From G963674505 sp964575975 (GTDB lineage Bacteria > Desulfobacterota > Desulfobacteria > Desulfobacterales > SKZT01), in the NCBI GenBank assembly GCA_964575975.1, contig CAZNTU010000277.1, positions 1 to 6,819 of the forward strand: a DNA stretch of 6,819 bases. Reading direction: 5' to 3'. Shown here piece after piece: positions 1 to 6,161 of the stretch (position 1 is its first letter; each line of letters starts with the position of its first letter). The position numbers and the translations under genes were made by a program. Under the pieces are notes generated by a model. That model did not search any database and was not told the DNA's origin. It saw nothing but the letters and a program-made list of their open reading frames with translations.

Positions 1-22
1 GCGCCGCCGTGGAAGGCGGCGC
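1..22. repeat. Perfect 8-bp GC-only hairpin at the window edge
   Basis: The first 22 bases form a perfect inverted repeat. GCGCCGCC at 1-8 pairs with GGCGGCGC at 15-22 around a 6-base loop. It lies about 200 bases downstream of the STAS gene's stop codon and could be a terminator stem for that minus-strand operon. The T-tract that would confirm this would lie outside the window, left of position 1. On the plus strand no T-run follows the stem. It could instead be one copy of a dispersed intergenic repeat. Confidence 0.5.
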
Positions 23-154
23 TACCGGACATCGGCGCGACCCTGCCATGGGACGAAGAAATGAAAACTTTTCCTTCCAAAAGGATGATTTTCATCACCC
101 CAGGTTTCAAACGCAACGCCCGCCAACGAGTTGCCGCGAACCGTTGCTCTATCT

Positions 155-226
155 CCTCGCGGGCGTTGGCCGGGCCGGTTTCTCCCTCGCACGAATTTGT
201 TTCCCTTCCGCAAAACGCCCGCGAGG
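155..226. repeat. Perfect 13-bp inverted repeat just downstream of the STAS gene
   Basis: CCTCGCGGGCGTT at 155-167 is exactly complementary to AACGCCCGCGAGG at 214-226, with 46 bases between. The right arm begins 3 bases beyond the end of the STAS stop codon, so the minus-strand transcript would carry a long stem with a large loop at its 3' end. A smaller GC-rich near-palindrome (GGCCGGGCCGG, 168-178) sits inside the loop. No T-run follows the structure on the minus strand, so it does not look like a textbook intrinsic terminator. The stretch 1-228 otherwise shows no gene I can support. Confidence 0.6.
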
Positions 227-228
227 GG

Positions 229-579
229 CTATGCCACGGCCGACGCGCGCAGGGCGGCTACGGCCGAATCGACGTCCGGATAGAGTTTGATCAGACGAGT
301 GAAACCGCTGTATTCAAGGACGGTGCGAACATTTTCCCGCACGTTCGCCAGGGAAAAATCGCCTTTTTGGTTGCGCGCGGATTTCAAGGCGGCCAGGATC
401 ACCCGCAAACCGGCGCTGCTGATATAATCGACCTGGCCGAAATCTCCGACGAGCAAAAACTTGCCTTCCTGCAACAGGCTATCCAGTTCTTTCGTAACCT
501 TGCCGGCGTTGGAGGCGTCTATTTTTCCGACAATGGAAACGACATTGACCCCATTGTGTTCCGTTGTGTTGATTTCCAT
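229..579 (-). CDS. STAS-domain protein, anti-sigma-factor antagonist type
   Basis: This 116-residue single-domain protein has the size and layout of SpoIIAA/RsbV antagonists. Seen: an N-terminal beta strand (VNVVSIVGKID, residues 11-21), the conserved GKID turn, and the phosphorylation loop DYISSAGLRVI at 51-61. From my recollection of SpoIIAA (FMDSSGLGV, phospho-Ser58), Ser55 here aligns with the phosphoacceptor, and position 54 is Ser where SpoIIAA has Asp. Such proteins bind or release an anti-sigma kinase or another partner according to phosphorylation state. No RsbW-type kinase or PP2C phosphatase gene is in view. The ATG start is supported by AAGGAG six bases upstream. It begins 56 nt after the CoA-transferase/GNAT stop with no clear promoter between, so the two are probably one transcript. 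The domain call is firm; the pathway it controls is unknown. Confidence 0.93.
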   Translation of the reverse strand: MEINTTEHNGVNVVSIVGKIDASNAGKVTKELDSLLQEGKFLLVGDFGQVDYISSAGLRVILAALKSARNQKGDFSLANVRENVRTVLEYSGFTRLIKLYPDVDSAVAALRASAVA

Positions 580-635
580 CGATTTCTCCTTGCGTTTCTG
601 TTTTTATTCGCAAAAGATTCTGTTTGAATTGGTCG

Positions 636-2513
636 TCAGTCCCGTTTTATCGGTTCGTGAAAATGGCAGGTCAGAACCAAAACGTCGTCTTCGTAAGATG
701 AAGTTATCTTGTAGGGCAGTTTTTTGAAAAGCCCGATCATTCCTTTGTTGCTCGGAACGACAAGCGCGACAAGAGAGGGGATTCCGTTTTCCCTTGCCGC
801 GTCCGCCAGCTTGAACTGGAGGATTCCGGCAATGCCTATGCCCTGCCACTCCTTCGATACGGAAAACGCGACTTCCGCGCCGTGTCCGGGTTTTTCCAGC
901 ATATAGGTGCCCAAACCGATTATTTTCTCGAAACCGCCTTCCTCGACGATCGCGACGATGGAAAGGTTGTTCACGTAATCCACCTGGAACATCCCTTCCA
1001 TTTCGCTGCGGTAAAAGTACTTTTTCAGCTGGAAGAATCTGTACCTGACGTCGTTTTCGTCCATCGTGTAGAAATGTTCCTGGATCAAACGCTCGTCCAC
1101 GGGCTTTGCAGGCCGGAACAACACTTTTTGTCCTTTAAGGGTTCGCGTTTCCTCCAGTCTTGAGGGATATACGCCGAAAAGCGATTCCTTGAGCGTTCGT
1201 TCGCGGCCCAGCAGTCCCGATTCCCGAGCTTTTTGAAACAGTTCCTCCCGAAAATCCGGATGGGCGATGCTGATCATGGCCATGGCCCTTTCCTGGAGGT
1301 TCTTGCCGAAAAGATTGACGGACCCGAATTCGCTGACGACGTAATAGACGTCGTCGGTAGGGACGACGGAGCGGCAGTTCAGCGTCGGAACAATTCGGCT
1401 GGTCTTTTTGTCCGGACTGGTCGACGGAATCACAACGATGGATTTTCCGCCTTGGGAGAGGGAGGCTCCCCTGACGAAGTCCGCCATTCCGGTGACGCCC
1501 GAGAACTGGTTTTCGGGCAGGGAATCGGCCGCCACCTGGCCCGAGAGATCCATCGCGACGGCTTCGTTGATGGCGATCATGTGATGGTTCTGCGAAATAA
1601 CGGCGGGATTGTTGACATAGTCGGAAGTGTGGAACTCTACGGAGGGATTGTGGTTCAAAAATCGGTAAAGCTCTTTCGTCCCGACGGCGTTGCTGGCGAT
1701 GATCTTTCCGTCGTTGATTTCTTTTTGCCGGTTTGTGACGACCCCTTTGCGAATCAATGCCATCATACCGTCGATCAGGCTTTGCGTGTGGATGCCCAGG
1801 TCGTTTTTATCCGCCAAAGCCTCCAGAATGGCCTGCGACGCGATCCCCAATCCCAATTGGATCGTCGAACCGTCGTCGATCAAATTGGCCGTTATTTGGG
1901 CGATTTGACGGGAGGATTCGTATTCCGGCAGAGGATAGACAGTGATAAGTTCTTCTTCCTTTTCGACGATCACGTCCACTTCGTTGACGTGGATGTAGCC
2001 GTGGCCCTGTACGACCGGCATTCGGGGATTCACTTGGGCGACGACCATGTCCGCGTACCGGGCCGCGGCTTTCGTGATGTCCACGGAGACGCCCAGGTTC
2101 ATCCATCCGAATTCGTCGGGCGGAGAAACCTGGATCAAGGCGAAGTGAATGGGATTGTACCTGTTCTTGAAAAAGCGGGGAACGGCGGAAAGGTTCATCG
2201 GGGTAAGAAAACGCTTGTTGAACCTGAGGCTTTCCGATTCGGCGGAGCCTTGATAAACGAGTCTGAGGTTGAACCGCGTGCCGTAGCTTTCGTCGGTCAT
2301 CATCGCGATGATCGAACTTCCAACGCTTAGCTGATGCACGATTTCAATGTCCGAAAAGGACATGGCCCTGTCCATGAGCGCATTGACCAAATGCTGGGGT
2401 TCCCCGCAACAGGAACCGGTAAATACCCTTTGACCGGATTTTATCATCGAAACCGCTTCCGCAGCCGACCGCAATTTCCTTTGGTACGCGTTCTTCCATC
2501 CTGAAATTTCCAT
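636..2513 (-). CDS. Acetyl-CoA hydrolase/CoA-transferase fused to a C-terminal GNAT acetyltransferase domain
   Basis: 625 residues from ATG 2513, chosen because GGGAG lies five bases upstream; an in-frame TTG at 2528 would add five residues. Residues ~5-190 are the N-terminal CoA-transferase domain (FTGSCCGEPQHLV near the start; QVSPPDEFGWMNLGVSVDI around 128-146). Residues ~200-450 are the C-terminal catalytic domain with GIHTQSLIDG (240-249), GQVAADS (325-331) and SEFGSVNLFGKN (394-405). Residues ~460-625 are a GNAT domain with acetyl-CoA pyrophosphate-loop motif WQGIGIAGIL (556-565). Relatives of the first part move CoA between acyl groups (4-hydroxybutyrate or acetate CoA-transferases) through a glutamyl-CoA intermediate. 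By recalled alignment with Clostridium aminobutyricum AbfT, whose catalytic residue is Glu238, that position is Gln244 here. The usual GIGAIP loop also reads GLGIAS (220-225). Classical transferase activity is therefore uncertain. It is first in a two-gene unit with the STAS gene. Confidence 0.93.
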   Translation of the reverse strand: MEISGWKNAYQRKLRSAAEAVSMIKSGQRVFTGSCCGEPQHLVNALMDRAMSFSDIEIVHQLSVGSSIIAMMTDESYGTRFNLRLVYQGSAESESLRFNKRFLTPMNLSAVPRFFKNRYNPIHFALIQVSPPDEFGWMNLGVSVDITKAAARYADMVVAQVNPRMPVVQGHGYIHVNEVDVIVEKEEELITVYPLPEYESSRQIAQITANLIDDGSTIQLGLGIASQAILEALADKNDLGIHTQSLIDGMMALIRKGVVTNRQKEINDGKIIASNAVGTKELYRFLNHNPSVEFHTSDYVNNPAVISQNHHMIAINEAVAMDLSGQVAADSLPENQFSGVTGMADFVRGASLSQGGKSIVVIPSTSPDKKTSRIVPTLNCRSVVPTDDVYYVVSEFGSVNLFGKNLQERAMAMISIAHPDFREELFQKARESGLLGRERTLKESLFGVYPSRLEETRTLKGQKVLFRPAKPVDERLIQEHFYTMDENDVRYRFFQLKKYFYRSEMEGMFQVDYVNNLSIVAIVEEGGFEKIIGLGTYMLEKPGHGAEVAFSVSKEWQGIGIAGILQFKLADAARENGIPSLVALVVPSNKGMIGLFKKLPYKITSSYEDDVLVLTCHFHEPIKRD

Positions 2514-2532
2514 GGAATCTCCCTGCAAGGCG

Positions 2533-2577
2533 ATGGTTAAAGTGTCTGTTTCCGTATGATTGGAGCCACTAAACCAT
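2533..2577. repeat. Imperfect inverted repeat upstream of the CoA-transferase gene
   Basis: ATGGTTAAAGTG at 2533-2544 faces CACTAAACCAT at 2567-2577. Six pairs (2533-2538 with 2572-2577) and four pairs (2541-2544 with 2567-2570) flank a small internal bulge, and the loop is 22 bases. It lies between the candidate promoter and the ribosome binding site. It could be a leader hairpin or a two-half-site operator; the sequence does not decide. Confidence 0.35.
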
Positions 2578-2602
2578 TACGTAACAGCTCGTTTTTTGTC
2601 AA
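2574..2602 (-). promoter_or_regulatory. Candidate sigma70-type promoter for the CoA-transferase/STAS unit
   Basis: On the minus strand a perfect -35 hexamer TTGACA (2597-2602) is followed after 17 bases by TAATGG (2574-2579), a poor -10 match. An 8-bp perfect palindrome TTACGTAA (2577-2584) overlaps the spacer and -10 region, a position where a regulator could block polymerase. A weak -10 beside a palindrome is typical of regulated promoters, but this is inference. The start codon is about 60 bases downstream. Confidence 0.4.
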
Positions 2603-2712
2603 GAATGAAACGAAACGACCCAACGGCAAAGCCAACGAAATAATGATTGTTGAATATCAGGTTCGCCGGTTTCCATGAGGTCTGTAAGGGAATAAAACCT
2701 GTATGGATTTCC

Positions 2713-2732
2713 AACGCCGAAAACTCGGCGTT
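2713..2732. terminator. Hairpin directly after the DUF2161 stop codon, possible terminator
   Basis: AACGCCGA (2713-2720) pairs perfectly with TCGGCGTT (2725-2732) around the four-base loop AAAC. The stem starts one base beyond the DUF2161 stop codon and lies in the gap before the next minus-strand gene, where the ABC operon should end. The T-run is on the plus-strand side (GGCGTTTTC). Read on the minus strand, the stem is preceded by A residues and followed by GG, so it is a weak intrinsic terminator for the genes here and a better one for plus-strand transcription. Confidence 0.45.
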
Positions 2733-2733
2733 T

Positions 2734-3423
2734 TCATCGCCCCGCGTTTTCTTCCTCGTTCTGCCAAAGGGAAATCTCCCGCTCTCCTCGGGGCGAGAGT
2801 TCGTACACGCCGACCGACACTCTGTCGAACCATCCATACACATTTCGGTACAGGATATCCCTGGCTTTCGGTTCGCTTAGATTGGTAGCGACGAGCGAAG
2901 CCTTGGTCGGCCCGTTTTCGCGAAGGAACAGAGCGATCGTCAAGGCTCGCTGCCGATAAAAGGTCATGATCCCCTTTCGCTTCTCTTTTCCCCCGAGGTT
3001 GGGATCTCCTGCCCGTTTTGCGAACTCGCCGAGCAGACGCTCCTGCCGGGGCTTGGACTTTCGAGGCCTGTATTCGCCCGGATCCAGGAGCACCGCTACG
3101 CTTCCGCCGCCTTTATCACGGCCCGGATCGATCGCCAGCAGCCCCAAACCGAGCATCCTTAGCAATTTGACAACGCGCTTCCGTCGCTTGTTCAGAATTC
3201 TACATTTTAAAGGAACCGCGACGTAGACTTTCGGAGTCAGCGAAAGTCGTTCGACTGCTTGAAGGACTACGTCGAGATTGAAACACAACTTGAGTTCCAC
3301 GACGACCGGAGCCTCTTCGCCGCGCACCGCGAGAGCGTCGCAGTCATGGACCTCCCCCTTCACATCGTACCCCTGGGATTCAAGAAACCGCTTCAGAGGC
3401 GGGTAAAGATCAGATTCCTTCAT
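2734..3423 (-). CDS. DUF2161-type putative PD-(D/E)XK phosphodiesterase
   Basis: 229 residues that I recognise as the DUF2161 family of predicted PD-(D/E)XK nuclease-fold proteins. Seen: an N-terminal helix (YPPLKRFLESQGYDVKGEV, 7-25), the acidic HDCDALAV strand with Asp29, then VVVELK (40-45) supplying the Glu43-x-Lys45 pair. This is the order expected for the metal-binding core. The middle is basic (NKRRKRVVK, 78-86). The C-terminal ~155-213 (QRALTIALFLRENGP to GVYELSPRGE) looks like a winged-helix DNA-binding domain. Biological role is unknown; nuclease activity is predicted from the fold only. It starts 37 nt after the ATPase stop on the same strand, so co-transcription with the ABC importer is likely, although the ribosome binding site before ATG 3423 is weak. 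No methyltransferase or restriction partner is nearby. Confidence 0.85.
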   Translation of the reverse strand: MKESDLYPPLKRFLESQGYDVKGEVHDCDALAVRGEEAPVVVELKLCFNLDVVLQAVERLSLTPKVYVAVPLKCRILNKRRKRVVKLLRMLGLGLLAIDPGRDKGGGSVAVLLDPGEYRPRKSKPRQERLLGEFAKRAGDPNLGGKEKRKGIMTFYRQRALTIALFLRENGPTKASLVATNLSEPKARDILYRNVYGWFDRVSVGVYELSPRGEREISLWQNEEENAGR

Positions 3424-3460
3424 GCTTGGTTTTCATGGTCGAGATAGTTCTTCGCCGGTA

Positions 3461-4255
3461 TCAATATTTGAGTTCGTCGTGCAGCAGTCGGGAAAGGGAG
3501 ACGAAATCGGAATGTTCTTTTTGTCGGGGACGGGGCGTGTCTATTGCGATTTCCCTTTTGATTTTTCCCGGGTCCTTCGACATGACTATCACGCGGTCTG
3601 CGAGCAGCGCGGCCTCTCCCACGTCGTGCGTGACGAACAGAACCGCGTGGTTCAGCCTTTCCCAGAGGGAAAGCAGAAGCGCCTGCATCTCCTCGCGGCT
3701 CTGGGCGTCCAGCGAGGCGAACGGCTCGTCCATGAGAAGCGCCTTCGGTTTCAGTATCAGAACCCTCGCCAGCGCCACCCTCTGCTTCATTCCCCCGGAA
3801 ATTTCCCGGGGAAGATAGTTCCTGAAAGCCGTCAAACCCACGAGATCCAGGAATTCCTCGACTTCGGCGCCCGCCCGACGTCCGCCGCTCGCCTTGCCCT
3901 TCAGCCCGAACGCCATGTTTTCCTCCACGGTCAGCCACGGAAAAAGGGCGTCCTCCTGAAACACCACGCACCGGTCCGGCCCGGGGGAGATTACTTCCCG
4001 ACCGTCCAGAAGCACCCGTCCAGAACTGGGGGGCAAAAATCCGGCGAGGATCTTCAGAAGCGTCGTCTTGCCGCATCCGCTGCGTCCCAGTATGCAGATG
4101 AACTCGCCGGGCTGCGCCTCGATGGAAATATCCTCGAGGACCGTATGAAAGGAGCCGTTCAGCCGAAACACCTTTCCCAGTCCGACCGTTTGCAGTACCG
4201 GCGTTCGGACAAGCGTTCGGCTTCTCGAGGAAATGACTTTGAAACGGGTCTTCAT
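3461..4255 (-). CDS. ABC importer ATP-binding protein, NitT/TauT (SsuB/TauB/NrtD) type
   Basis: 264 residues from ATG 4255. This start overlaps the permease stop in an ATGA (4-nt) arrangement and has AAGG five bases upstream; a GTG nine codons earlier (4282) is less likely. All ABC motifs are intact: Walker A GRSGCGKT (57-64), Q-loop VFQEDALFPW with Gln100, signature ISGGMKQR (152-159), Walker B ALLMDEP (172-178) and the switch histidine in FVTHD (His210). The FQEDALFPWLTVEEN stretch and SGGMKQRVALAR are characteristic of the nitrate/sulfonate/taurine importer ATPases. It powers uptake by docking as a dimer on the cytoplasmic side of the adjacent permease. Residues 1-20 form a basic tail of no clear role. 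Its substrate follows that of the operon and is unknown. Confidence 0.95.
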   Translation of the reverse strand: MKTRFKVISSRSRTLVRTPVLQTVGLGKVFRLNGSFHTVLEDISIEAQPGEFICILGRSGCGKTTLLKILAGFLPPSSGRVLLDGREVISPGPDRCVVFQEDALFPWLTVEENMAFGLKGKASGGRRAGAEVEEFLDLVGLTAFRNYLPREISGGMKQRVALARVLILKPKALLMDEPFASLDAQSREEMQALLLSLWERLNHAVLFVTHDVGEAALLADRVIVMSKDPGKIKREIAIDTPRPRQKEHSDFVSLSRLLHDELKY

Positions 4256-5055
4256 GTCATCCTTGCGGCGCTCTTGAAACACAGTTTCATTCCATACTTG
4301 AGCAAAAGATCGCTTGCTCTGCCCATGACTGCGATTATGATAATCCCCACCACAATGATGTCAATTCGGCCCAGCATGCGCGCGTCCATGATGACCGCCC
4401 CGAGACCGTCGGGAACCCCCGTGAGTTCCCCCAGAACGAGATAGGCCCACGAAATCCCCAGACCCAGCCTCAGCCCGGTCACGATGTGCGGCATGGCGGC
4501 GGGCAGCAGAATCGCGAACACCCCTCTGATCCGATCGACCCCCATCATGGCGCCCGCCTGCAAAAGAAGAGGCTCCACCTGGCGAGCGCCCGCTTCTGCA
4601 TTCAAATAGATCGGGAAAAAGGCGGCCAGCGCCACCAGGAAAACCGTGGTTTTGATTCCGATGCCGAACCAGACCATGGCGAGAGGAAGCCAAGTGATTC
4701 CCGGCACGGCCCTGAGGGCGTTGATCGTCGTCCCCAGAAGCTTCTGCACGGAAGAAAGGCGTCCCGAAACTATGCCCAACGGAAGCCCCACCGCAGTCGC
4801 CAGAAGAAAGCCCAGCAACACCCGCGCGAGGCTCGCGACGGCGTCTCCCGGAAACCTGCCCGCGTAGGGTGCGTCTCCGGGTTTTCCGAACATATAATGG
4901 TATCCGGCGTCGAACACCTCCAGAGGTTTCGGAAACAAGTACGACGGGACCGCCTCCGTCTCGCCGGCGATGATCCACGCCAGAAGAAAAAGGACCGGCA
5001 AAACCCACGGAAGCGGTGCCTGCAAGCTTTTTTTAATATGGAATCTCTCGGGCAT
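4252..5055 (-). CDS. ABC importer permease, NitT/TauT (SsuC/TauC/NrtB) type
   Basis: 267 residues from ATG 5055. The frame stays open to 5283, but that extension would lie inside the binding-protein gene and is basic and nonmembrane, so I reject it. Six hydrophobic segments are visible at roughly 14-30, 77-97, 115-132, 136-152, 191-210 and 231-250, the expected topology. The cytoplasmic EAA loop that contacts the ATPase runs from about Glu154 through QAGAMMGVDR (166-175) to LLPAAMP (183-189). The periplasmic stretch after segment 1 (PSYLFPKPLEVFDA, 37-50) is typical of this subfamily. It starts 8 nt after the binding-protein stop and its own stop overlaps the ATPase start. The ribosome binding site is poor, so translation is probably coupled to the upstream gene. 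Confidence 0.93.
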   Translation of the reverse strand: MPERFHIKKSLQAPLPWVLPVLFLLAWIIAGETEAVPSYLFPKPLEVFDAGYHYMFGKPGDAPYAGRFPGDAVASLARVLLGFLLATAVGLPLGIVSGRLSSVQKLLGTTINALRAVPGITWLPLAMVWFGIGIKTTVFLVALAAFFPIYLNAEAGARQVEPLLLQAGAMMGVDRIRGVFAILLPAAMPHIVTGLRLGLGISWAYLVLGELTGVPDGLGAVIMDARMLGRIDIIVVGIIIIAVMGRASDLLLKYGMKLCFKSAARMT

Positions 5056-5063
5056 GCCGCAGA

Positions 5064-6035
5064 CTATTCCAAATCGCTTTCGACTTTTTTCACGAAACTC
5101 AAGTCGAAGAGCTTTTGGTAATCCGGCTGGCGTTCGATCACTCCCAGTTGCAGCATTCTTTCGCCCAGCGCGCCGGCTTTTTCGACGAAGGATTCGTCCA
5201 TTTCCCAGGCAAGCTCCATATTGTCGGAGGCCTTCTCGAGAATGTTCATTGGCGTTCCGAACCCGGAGGCCTTTTCGAGCCATTCCCTTTTGTTTTTCCG
5301 AAGATACTCGGTCGCCTTTGCGTGAGCCAGGACCAAACGGTAAACGAGGTCCGGATTTTCACGGATCGTCTTTTCCGTTACGAGCATGCCCGCGTTGATG
5401 GTCCCGATGGATTCACCGTAGTACGGATAGGCGAGAATCCTGCCGTATCCCTTCTCGACGGCCATGGTCGGGAAAGGCTCGCCCGAGAGGAAGGCGTCGA
5501 TGCTCTTCCCGGCCAGCGCCATTCCCATGTCGAAAAAATCCACCCTCGTGAGCCGGACGTCGGTTTCCGGATTGATTCCGTTTCTGGTCAGCGTCTCTCT
5601 GAGAAGAATCTCGTGCATCGTTCCGGGAACGTATCCTATTTTTTTCCCTCGCAAGTCGGAGACGCTATCGACGGGACCGTCGGCGCGAACGGCCAAGGCG
5701 GAGGATTTGTTGCACAACGCGGCGACCACCACCACGGGCTGTCCCATGGAGGCCGAATGGATGGCGTGGGCGATGGTGGTCCCGCAAATGTCGAGACTTC
5801 CGGCCAGCAAGGCCGTTTTCTGGTCCGCCGGGTTCGTGAACGCGAAAATCTCGCCTTTTTGGTCTTCGGGGACGAACTTGTCGTAGAAGAAGGGCTGGAT
5901 AGTCTGGGCGGTCTTCCAAGTTCCCGCGCGGAAAGACTGGGCTCCCGAAACCCCGGCAATCCCCGTCAAGATTGACAACGCGACCGCCAAGACAAGCGCG
6001 GTTCTTTTCAATGACGTCTTCACATTGGCCTCCAT
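5064..6035 (-). CDS. Periplasmic substrate-binding protein of the NitT/TauT ABC importer (NMT1/SsuA-like)
   Basis: 323 residues. A basic N-terminus, a hydrophobic core at about 13-29 and a likely cleavage at SGA|QS (after residue 32) form a Sec signal peptide. There is no lipobox cysteine, so the protein is soluble in the periplasm. The mature part has two-lobe binding-protein landmarks: DQKTALLAGSLDICGTT (71-87), DLRGKKIGYVPGT (127-139), AFLSGEPFP (181-189) and NAGMLVTEKTIRENPDLV (214-231). These match the SsuA/NrtA/ThiY superfamily; the ligand cannot be told from sequence. Two starts compete. ATG 6035 has GGAG six bases upstream. GTG 6023, four codons in, has GGAGG five bases upstream and gives a more typical signal peptide. 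It is the first gene of the operon, so expression is set by the divergent region to its right. Confidence 0.93.
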   Translation of the reverse strand: MEANVKTSLKRTALVLAVALSILTGIAGVSGAQSFRAGTWKTAQTIQPFFYDKFVPEDQKGEIFAFTNPADQKTALLAGSLDICGTTIAHAIHSASMGQPVVVVAALCNKSSALAVRADGPVDSVSDLRGKKIGYVPGTMHEILLRETLTRNGINPETDVRLTRVDFFDMGMALAGKSIDAFLSGEPFPTMAVEKGYGRILAYPYYGESIGTINAGMLVTEKTIRENPDLVYRLVLAHAKATEYLRKNKREWLEKASGFGTPMNILEKASDNMELAWEMDESFVEKAGALGERMLQLGVIERQPDYQKLFDLSFVKKVESDLE

Positions 6036-6094
6036 AACATACTCCGTAATATAATTGGGAAATGCTTGGCTGTTGTAAATATTGAATTAATGCG

Positions 6095-6123
6095 AAAATA
6101 ACGATTCGATAGAGCAATTACAA
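6095..6123 (-). promoter_or_regulatory. Candidate promoter for the ABC importer operon
   Basis: On the minus strand TTGTAA (6118-6123, four of six matches to the -35 consensus) and TATTTT (6095-6100, four of six to the -10) are separated by 17 bases. The leader to the start codon would be about 60 bases. The region 6036-6161 is clearly more AT-rich than its surroundings. No riboswitch-sized structure fits in the leader. Confidence 0.35.
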
Positions 6124-6124
6124 T
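6119..6124 (+). promoter_or_regulatory. Candidate -10 box for the toxin-antitoxin pair
   Basis: TACAAT matches the -10 consensus at five of six positions and lies 38 bases upstream of the antitoxin ATG, leaving room for a ~30-base leader. No good -35 is found at the usual distance. It overlaps the proposed -35 box of the opposite-strand ABC promoter, so the two units may interfere with each other. Toxin-antitoxin promoters are usually repressed by their own complex, but I see no convincing operator. Confidence 0.3.
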
Positions 6125-6161
6125 GTCATGATCTTAGACAAAGAAAAAAGAGGTGGATAGG

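Noticed and set aside
61..627. 188-codon plus-strand open frame over the STAS gene
   Set aside because: It overlaps the whole STAS gene antisense; STAS has a clear motif and ribosome binding site, and this frame has neither.
1233..2330. 365-codon plus-strand open frame
   Set aside because: It is antisense to the well-supported CoA-transferase domain. Its residue pattern (many His, Asp, Arg, Val) is typical of a complementary-strand shadow and no domain is seen.
2577..2843. 88-codon minus-strand frame in the gap before the CoA-transferase gene
   Set aside because: It begins within the 3' end of the DUF2161 gene in another frame and runs through the candidate terminator and promoter, with no start signal.
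3422..4444. 340-codon plus-strand open frame and a 218-codon minus-strand frame (3420-4076)
   Set aside because: Both shadow the ATPase gene, whose ABC motifs are all intact in the chosen frame.
5056..5283. N-terminal extension of the permease frame
   Set aside because: It would overlap 220 bases of the binding-protein gene and adds a basic, nonmembrane sequence. ATG 5055, just after the upstream stop, gives the normal length.
5115..5975. 286-codon plus-strand open frame
   Set aside because: It lies antisense to the substrate-binding protein gene, with no recognisable protein features and no start context.
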